DNA from: Chitinophagaceae bacterium
GTDB taxonomy: Bacteria > Bacteroidota > Bacteroidia > Chitinophagales > Chitinophagaceae
DNA: 12,379 nt
Direction: 5' to 3'
Assembly (NCBI GenBank): GCA_019747455.1
Contig: JAIEQT010000280.1
Coordinates: 1 to 12,379, forward strand
Position 1 is the stretch's first letter, and every line of letters starts with the position of its first letter. A program made the translations under genes and the position numbers. Of the stretch, positions 8,498 through 12,379 are shown piece by piece. Under the pieces are notes generated by a model. That model was not told the origin of the DNA. It was given only the letters and a program-made list of their open reading frames with translations, and searched no databases.

Positions 8498-8531
8498 TTT
8501 GTGTTTTTTATAGAAAGACTAATTACTTTTA
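8498..8531 (+). promoter_or_regulatory. Candidate Bacteroidota-type promoter of the DeoR-family gene
   Basis: TTTG at 8498-8501 and TACTTTTA at 8524-8531 resemble the -33 TTTG and -7 TAnnTTTG elements, separated by 22 bp. The -7 box differs from consensus only at its last base. It ends 3 nt before the ATG at 8535, so the message would be leaderless or nearly so if this box is used. That tight spacing lowers confidence. Confidence 0.35.
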
Positions 8532-8534
8532 AGG

Positions 8535-9281
8535 ATGCTAAAGAAAGAACGTCAGGCTTATATCATACAACAGATCAATATACATAATAAGGTATTATCC
8601 TCCGATTTGGGCACGCAATTAGATGTATCTGAAGATACCATACGCAGGGATTTACAAGAATTAGCCGAAGAAGGCAAACTTATAAAAGTGCATGGTGGTG
8701 CTTTGGCCAAGTCTTTTCATTTTACGATTGAGAGCCGGAATGTATATTCTTTAAATGAGAAGCTGGTAATTGCACAGAAAGCTATTCAACTGATAAAAGA
8801 TGGAATGATGGTGGTTATTTCTGGTGGTACTACCATGCGTGAAATGGTGAGAATGTTGCCTCCGGATTTAAATGCCACTTTCGTTACGCCTAATGTACCC
8901 ATTGCACTTGAGTTGTTGGATCACCCGAATGCAGAAGTAATTTTTTTGGGTAATAAGCTATTAAAGAGTGCTCAAATGGCTGTAGGAGCAGAGGTAGTTC
9001 AACGATTATCGGGCATTAAAGCAGATATTTGTTTATTAGGTACTAATAGTATCGACGCAGTTGAAGGCATAACTGACCTCGAGTGGGAAATTATTGAAGT
9101 TAAAAAAGCAATGATAGCATGTGCACAAAAAACTGTTTCATTGTCGATCTCGGAAAAATTGAATACCGTGCAGCGCCTTCGTGTATGCGGTTTAGATGAA
9201 ATCGATACGCTAATCACAGAGTTAGATCCACTAGACAACCGGTTAGAGTCTTATCGTAAAGCGGGCATTGAGGTTTTATAG
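8535..9281 (+). CDS. DeoR/GlpR-family transcriptional regulator
   Basis: A 248-residue cytoplasmic repressor-type protein of normal family length. Residues 1-57 form the DeoR winged helix-turn-helix; LSSDLGTQLDVSEDTIRRDLQELAEEGKL, ending in HGGA, is the classic signature. Residues about 74-232 form the DeoRC sugar-phosphate sensor domain, related to ribose-5-phosphate isomerase folds. It shows the phosphate-binding loop SGGTT (96-100), FVTPNVPIA, FLGNK and EGITDLEWEIIEVKKAMI. The usual LADSSK stretch near the ligand site reads LSISEK here, so the effector or its affinity may differ. Such proteins usually repress sugar-use genes until a phosphorylated sugar binds. The adjacent same-strand SusC-like gene, 279 bp downstream, is a possible target, but this is inference. 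The effector is unknown. Confidence 0.9.
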   Translation: MLKKERQAYIIQQINIHNKVLSSDLGTQLDVSEDTIRRDLQELAEEGKLIKVHGGALAKSFHFTIESRNVYSLNEKLVIAQKAIQLIKDGMMVVISGGTTMREMVRMLPPDLNATFVTPNVPIALELLDHPNAEVIFLGNKLLKSAQMAVGAEVVQRLSGIKADICLLGTNSIDAVEGITDLEWEIIEVKKAMIACAQKTVSLSISEKLNTVQRLRVCGLDEIDTLITELDPLDNRLESYRKAGIEVL

Positions 9282-9292
9282 GGTTTAGTAGG

Positions 9293-9313
9293 GAGGTATG
9301 AGGTATAAGGTGT
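9293..9313 (+). repeat. Left heptad array (RAGGTNN, three copies)
   Basis: GAGGTAT, GAGGTAT and AAGGTGT run without gaps, 11 bp after the stop of the DeoR-family gene. Two copies are identical. The heptad is the same one seen after dnaK, and the opposite strand of the array at 9339-9380. GGTATAAGG (9302-9310) can pair with CCTTATGCC (9329-9337) through nine pairs including one G-T wobble, and AGGT (9294-9297) with ACCT (9342-9345), so the two arrays could form a hairpin. Confidence 0.65.
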
Positions 9314-9338
9314 AATTTTTTTCTTCAGCCTTATGCCT

Positions 9339-9380
9339 TTAACCTATAACCTATAACCTATAACCTTTAACCTATAACCT
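9339..9380 (-). repeat. Right heptad array, six tandem copies (plus-strand unit WTAACCT)
   Basis: Six perfect-length tandem heptamers on the plus strand: TTAACCT, three ATAACCT, TTAACCT, ATAACCT. A degenerate seventh (ATAATGT) follows at 9381-9387. Copies differ only at the first base. Read on the minus strand this is AGGTTAW, the same heptad as the left array but inverted, with a 25-bp spacer between the arrays. The unit length of 7 with no spacers rules out CRISPR. Function is unknown. Confidence 0.85.
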
Positions 9381-9384
9381 ATAA

Positions 9385-9434
9385 TGTGTATTTTTTACAC
9401 AAAAAAACGTGCATAAATATGTGCAATTTATTGC
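9385..9434. promoter_or_regulatory. AT-rich stretch with short inverted and direct repeats
   Basis: TGTGTA and TACACA (9385-9390 and 9396-9401) flank five T's. GTGCA repeats directly at 9409 and 9421, 12 bp apart, and GCAATTTATTGC (9423-9434) is an inverted repeat with a 2-bp centre. All lie upstream of the SusC-like gene and could be operator sites. None matches a binding site I can name, and no clear -33/-7 promoter for the receptor was found between here and its start. Confidence 0.25.
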
Positions 9435-9502
9435 TGTATTTTTTTATTAGTTAATGTTTTTTTAATTTAATTTCACGCACTGAACTAAACTATAACGATT
9501 TC

Positions 9503-9540
9503 GGCAGTGTTCCTGCAACTTTTTGCAAGAAAATGCTGTC
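9503..9540 (+). ncRNA. Predicted leader hairpin of the SusC-like gene
   Basis: A 38-nt stem-loop can be drawn. GGCAGTG (9503-9509) pairs with TGCTGTC (9534-9540) through seven pairs, three of them G-U. Inside it TTC-TGCAA (9510-9518) pairs with TTGCA-GAA (9523-9531) through eight pairs around one C-A mismatch, closed by loop CTTT. It ends 20 nt before the ATG at 9561. A second pairing, CAGTGTT (9505-9511) with AACACTG (9549-9555), uses the same left arm and would exclude the first. It is only functional as RNA if transcription starts upstream, which could not be established. As DNA, the inner repeat could instead be an operator. Confidence 0.35.
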
Positions 9541-9560
9541 ATCAACCAAACACTGTTATT

Positions 9561-12379
9561 ATGAGAAAAATTGCTTTCGCCTGGAAGCTGTGTTTATTAC
9601 TTTGCTGTCTGGGTATCAAAGCTACCGCACAAGATTTGATAATTACAGGTACTGTAGTTGATCTTGAGAAAGGTACACCAGTAGAATCGGTTTCGATTCG
9701 TATTCAAGGAAAAACAACAGCTACTAAAACAGATGCTAAAGGTAACTTTAGAATTTCGGCTGCTAAGGGACAAGTGTTATTGATCTCTTCAGTTGGATAC
9801 GAGAACCAACGGGTTACTGTTCAGGGTTCACAGAACATCCAAGTGAAGTTAAAAAGTGATGTGGCTGATCTGGATGATGTAGTAGTAGTAGCTATGGACC
9901 AAAAGAGAAAACCCAGGGAACTTGGGTATTCAACACAGTCTGTGAAAGGTGCCGAAATTCAGGAAACTCAGCGTGACAACTTCATCAATAGCTTGCAAGG
10001 ACGGGTTGCTGGATTAACAGTAAATCCTACGTCTGGAACTGTTGGTGCCTCCTCTCAAATAGTTTTACGCGGCTTTAACTCATTATCATTGAGTAATCAA
10101 CCTCTTTTTGTTGTAGATGGAGTTATCATGGATAATTCGGGTGTCGACGAAAACTCGGATGGTGGTAGAGGTGTAGGTTTAGCGTCTGATCGTCCGAACA
10201 GAAATACCGACTATACTAATCGTATGGCAGATTTGAATCCGAATGATATTGAAAACGTTACTATATTAAAAGGGCCGGAGGCAACTGCTTTATATGGAAG
10301 TCAGGCAAGCTCAGGAGCTATTGTAATTACAACACGTAAAGCAAAAAGCAATAAGTTGGCTGTACAATATGATAATGCAATACGCTTACAACAGCTCACC
10401 CGTTTCCCGCCTACCATTGACGCTTACCAAAATGGGACAAACAATCTTCCCAGTAATATTTTCCATTATTTCGGCCCTCAGTACCCGCAGGGAACAAGAT
10501 TATATAATAACATAGATGCTTTCTTTAGAGATGGATATTCCCAAACGCATAATTTGGGTGTTGATTTCGGAATAAAAAAATCGATTTTCAGATTCTCCTC
10601 TACCTACTTGAAGCAAGAAGGTGTGGTGCCGAATAATAATCAAGAAAGAATTAATTTAAGCTTACGAAATACAACTAAAATCGGTAAATACATAGAGATT
10701 AGTACATCATTAGCTTATACAAGAACCAATACTGCAAAAGTACTTAGGTCATCAGGAGGCTATCTATTAAATCTTTTGCAATATCCTAATACAATAGATA
10801 TTACCAAGTCTGGTGATGATGACGGAAACAAGATCCCCATTTTTGCGAGTAATGTGGGAGGAGAAGTGGATAATGCTTTATGGAATGTAAGAAACAATAG
10901 AGGTAGAGATCAAACAGATCGATTGTTTGCTACTTTAGGCATCAATATTAATCCTACGCCATGGCTTAGTATCATGGGTAGATTTGGATACGACACTTAT
11001 AAAACCATTGGATCTCAAAACTTCCATCCTCAATCATTAAATGGTATTGTTTCTACTGCTTTAAGAGGCTCACAAGATAACTATTGGAGAACCTATAAAG
11101 GGTATAATCATACTATAAACGCTACAGCAAGAAAGCAGTTTGGTAAGTTCAGTACAAGATTGATGGTTGGTACCATGTGGCAGGATTATAGAACAGAGAT
11201 GTACGCAATAACTGGTACTAACGTAGCGGATCCTAATAGAAGTGATAGTAATAATACAGATCCCAATACACGTATCCGATTATTGAGAAATAATTTCGGA
11301 GAACCTAATTTGTCAATTGTACGCCAGATTGCATTTTTTGGAGAGATCGCCGTTAGTTATAACAACCTATTATTCTTAAACTACACACATCGTTTTGAGT
11401 CCGCTTCTACTTTGCCTTCTCAGAACAGGAATTATAATTATCCTGGCGTGAGTTTAAGTGCGATCATGACAGATATATTACCTGTAATTAAAAAATCAGG
11501 TGTGCTTAATTACTGGAAATTGAGAGGGTCATTGGCAAGTACCGCTCGTTTAAATTCTCCATATTCTACCCAATCAGTGTTTGTTAACAACTTTTCTAGC
11601 TCGGTAATCCCGGCATTTTCTTATGGATTTACGAATAATAATCCTGATTTAAGACCAGAGCGCCAAAGTACATTTGAAGTAGGTACCGAATTTAAACTTT
11701 TAAAAAGTAGATTAACAGTTGAAGGAACTTATTACAATACCCTTACCAAAGATCAGATTATTGAAAATATGCGTTTGAGTTATGGTACTGGGTTTGTATT
11801 AAATACGCAGAATGCTGCTAGCACAAGAAATGAGGGTGTGGAGGTTTCGATCGATTATCAAGCCGTACAGAAAAAAGATTTTGGATGGAACATCCGATTC
11901 AATTTCAATAAAATGTGGAATAGCGTTGTAGCATTCCCGCCGAATGTGTCTGAATTCTATATTGCAGATACATGGTTATATAATAATGCCAGGGCAAGTG
12001 TGTTAGGTATCGGTAGTCCTACAACCGGAATTGCATCATGGGGGTATTTAAGAAATAATGCAGGACAAATATTGATCAATCCTTCAAACGGGTTGCCTAT
12101 TTCGGACGGTGTATTTAAATTACGTGGAGATAGAAATCCATCTTTTACCCTAGGTATTAATAACTCATTCCGTTATAAGAATTGGCGTTTAAGTTTCTTA
12201 TGGGATCTTAGAATGGGTGGAGATATATTCAATGGTAACAATATGTTGTTAACAGGTATTGGAAGGAGTCCGCTTACTTTAGATCGTTATGTACCTCGTG
12301 TAGTACAAGGTGTATTGAACGATGGATTTACTAACACTGCAACACCTACAATCAACACTATCTCTGTTATACCTGCTTA
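9561..12379 (+). CDS. SusC/RagA-family TonB-dependent outer-membrane receptor, partial
   Basis: Outer-membrane transporter that, with a SusD-type surface lipoprotein, imports glycans or other nutrients using TonB energy. The frame is open for 939 codons to the window edge; the C-terminus is missing. Residues 1-23 are a signal peptide (MRKIAFAWKLCLLLCCLGIKATA). Residues about 25-98 are a carboxypeptidase-regulatory-like domain (ITGTVVDLEKGTPVESVSI, then ISSVGYENQ). A TonB-box-like LDDVVVVAM lies at 104-112, then the plug domain (about 117-260) with LQGRVAGL, VDGV (185-188) and the SusC signature LKGPEATALYGSQASSGAIVITT. Barrel strands follow, including LRPERQSTFEVGTEF. No STN domain precedes the regulatory domain, so sigma/anti-sigma signalling is unlikely. 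After the TonB box it reads QKRKPRELGYSTQSV rather than GYGTQKK, a recurrent SusC variant. The substrate cannot be told. Confidence 0.95.
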   Translation, partial: MRKIAFAWKLCLLLCCLGIKATAQDLIITGTVVDLEKGTPVESVSIRIQGKTTATKTDAKGNFRISAAKGQVLLISSVGYENQRVTVQGSQNIQVKLKSDVADLDDVVVVAMDQKRKPRELGYSTQSVKGAEIQETQRDNFINSLQGRVAGLTVNPTSGTVGASSQIVLRGFNSLSLSNQPLFVVDGVIMDNSGVDENSDGGRGVGLASDRPNRNTDYTNRMADLNPNDIENVTILKGPEATALYGSQASSGAIVITTRKAKSNKLAVQYDNAIRLQQLTRFPPTIDAYQNGTNNLPSNIFHYFGPQYPQGTRLYNNIDAFFRDGYSQTHNLGVDFGIKKSIFRFSSTYLKQEGVVPNNNQERINLSLRNTTKIGKYIEISTSLAYTRTNTAKVLRSSGGYLLNLLQYPNTIDITKSGDDDGNKIPIFASNVGGEVDNALWNVRNNRGRDQTDRLFATLGININPTPWLSIMGRFGYDTYKTIGSQNFHPQSLNGIVSTALRGSQDNYWRTYKGYNHTINATARKQFGKFSTRLMVGTMWQDYRTEMYAITGTNVADPNRSDSNNTDPNTRIRLLRNNFGEPNLSIVRQIAFFGEIAVSYNNLLFLNYTHRFESASTLPSQNRNYNYPGVSLSAIMTDILPVIKKSGVLNYWKLRGSLASTARLNSPYSTQSVFVNNFSSSVIPAFSYGFTNNNPDLRPERQSTFEVGTEFKLLKSRLTVEGTYYNTLTKDQIIENMRLSYGTGFVLNTQNAASTRNEGVEVSIDYQAVQKKDFGWNIRFNFNKMWNSVVAFPPNVSEFYIADTWLYNNARASVLGIGSPTTGIASWGYLRNNAGQILINPSNGLPISDGVFKLRGDRNPSFTLGINNSFRYKNWRLSFLWDLRMGGDIFNGNNMLLTGIGRSPLTLDRYVPRVVQGVLNDGFTNTATPTINTISVIPA

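Noticed and set aside
8999..9238. Minus-strand open frame inside the DeoR-family gene
   Set aside because: Antisense shadow with no family resemblance.
9339..9387. CRISPR-like array
   Set aside because: The unit is only seven bases and copies are contiguous with no spacers; no cas gene is present.
9385..9401. TGTGTA/TACACA hairpin as terminator of the DeoR-family gene
   Set aside because: The stem is six AT-rich pairs and is followed on the plus strand by A's, not T's.
9409..9450. A 13-codon GTG-started peptide in the spacer before the SusC-like gene
   Set aside because: Too short, AT-driven composition, no start context or conserved feature to support translation.
1..12379. A new defence or mobile system
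   Set aside because: All sizeable genes belong to recognised housekeeping or nutrient-uptake families; no transposase, integrase, toxin, nuclease or attachment-site duplication was seen.

Overview
This 12.4-kb window looks like ordinary chromosome from a member of the Bacteroidota, most likely Chitinophagaceae or a close relative; the family-level placement is inference. Three things point there: a SusC/RagA-type TonB-dependent receptor, a DUF5686 protein with a carboxypeptidase-like regulatory domain, and promoter elements matching the Bacteroidota -7 consensus TAnnTTTG close to start codons. The DNA is AT-rich. Strong Shine-Dalgarno sequences are not evident.

Layout. Positions 1-1238 (minus) hold the N-terminal two thirds of argS, running off the left edge. 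A 48-bp divergent spacer separates it from a small GtrA-family membrane protein (1287-1790, plus). That gene's stop codon overlaps the stop of a convergent DUF5686 outer-membrane-type protein (1787-4297, minus), which starts with TTG. A 209-bp spacer then leads to dnaK (4507-6411, plus). It carries a good sigma-54-type -24/-12 promoter and three TGTCAG hexamers spaced by near-integral helical turns. dnaK and dnaG (6523-8457, minus, GTG start) converge on a perfect 34-bp palindrome, probably a bidirectional terminator. dnaG diverges from a DeoR/GlpR-type sugar regulator (8535-9281, plus). A 279-bp AT-rich spacer follows, holding inverted arrays of a heptanucleotide repeat and a predicted leader hairpin. 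Last comes a SusC-like receptor (9561 to the right edge, plus), open at its C-terminus.

How the genes relate. argS, dnaK and dnaG are housekeeping genes for translation, protein folding and replication priming; they are not an operon, since almost every neighbouring pair is convergent or divergent. The DeoR regulator and SusC-like receptor share a strand and could be linked in sugar uptake, but this is only positional inference; the expected SusD partner would lie beyond the window. I found no defence system, mobile element, CRISPR array or RNA gene. The most interesting material is non-coding: the sigma-54-like dnaK promoter, the AGGT heptad repeats in two intergenic regions, and the structured susC leader.
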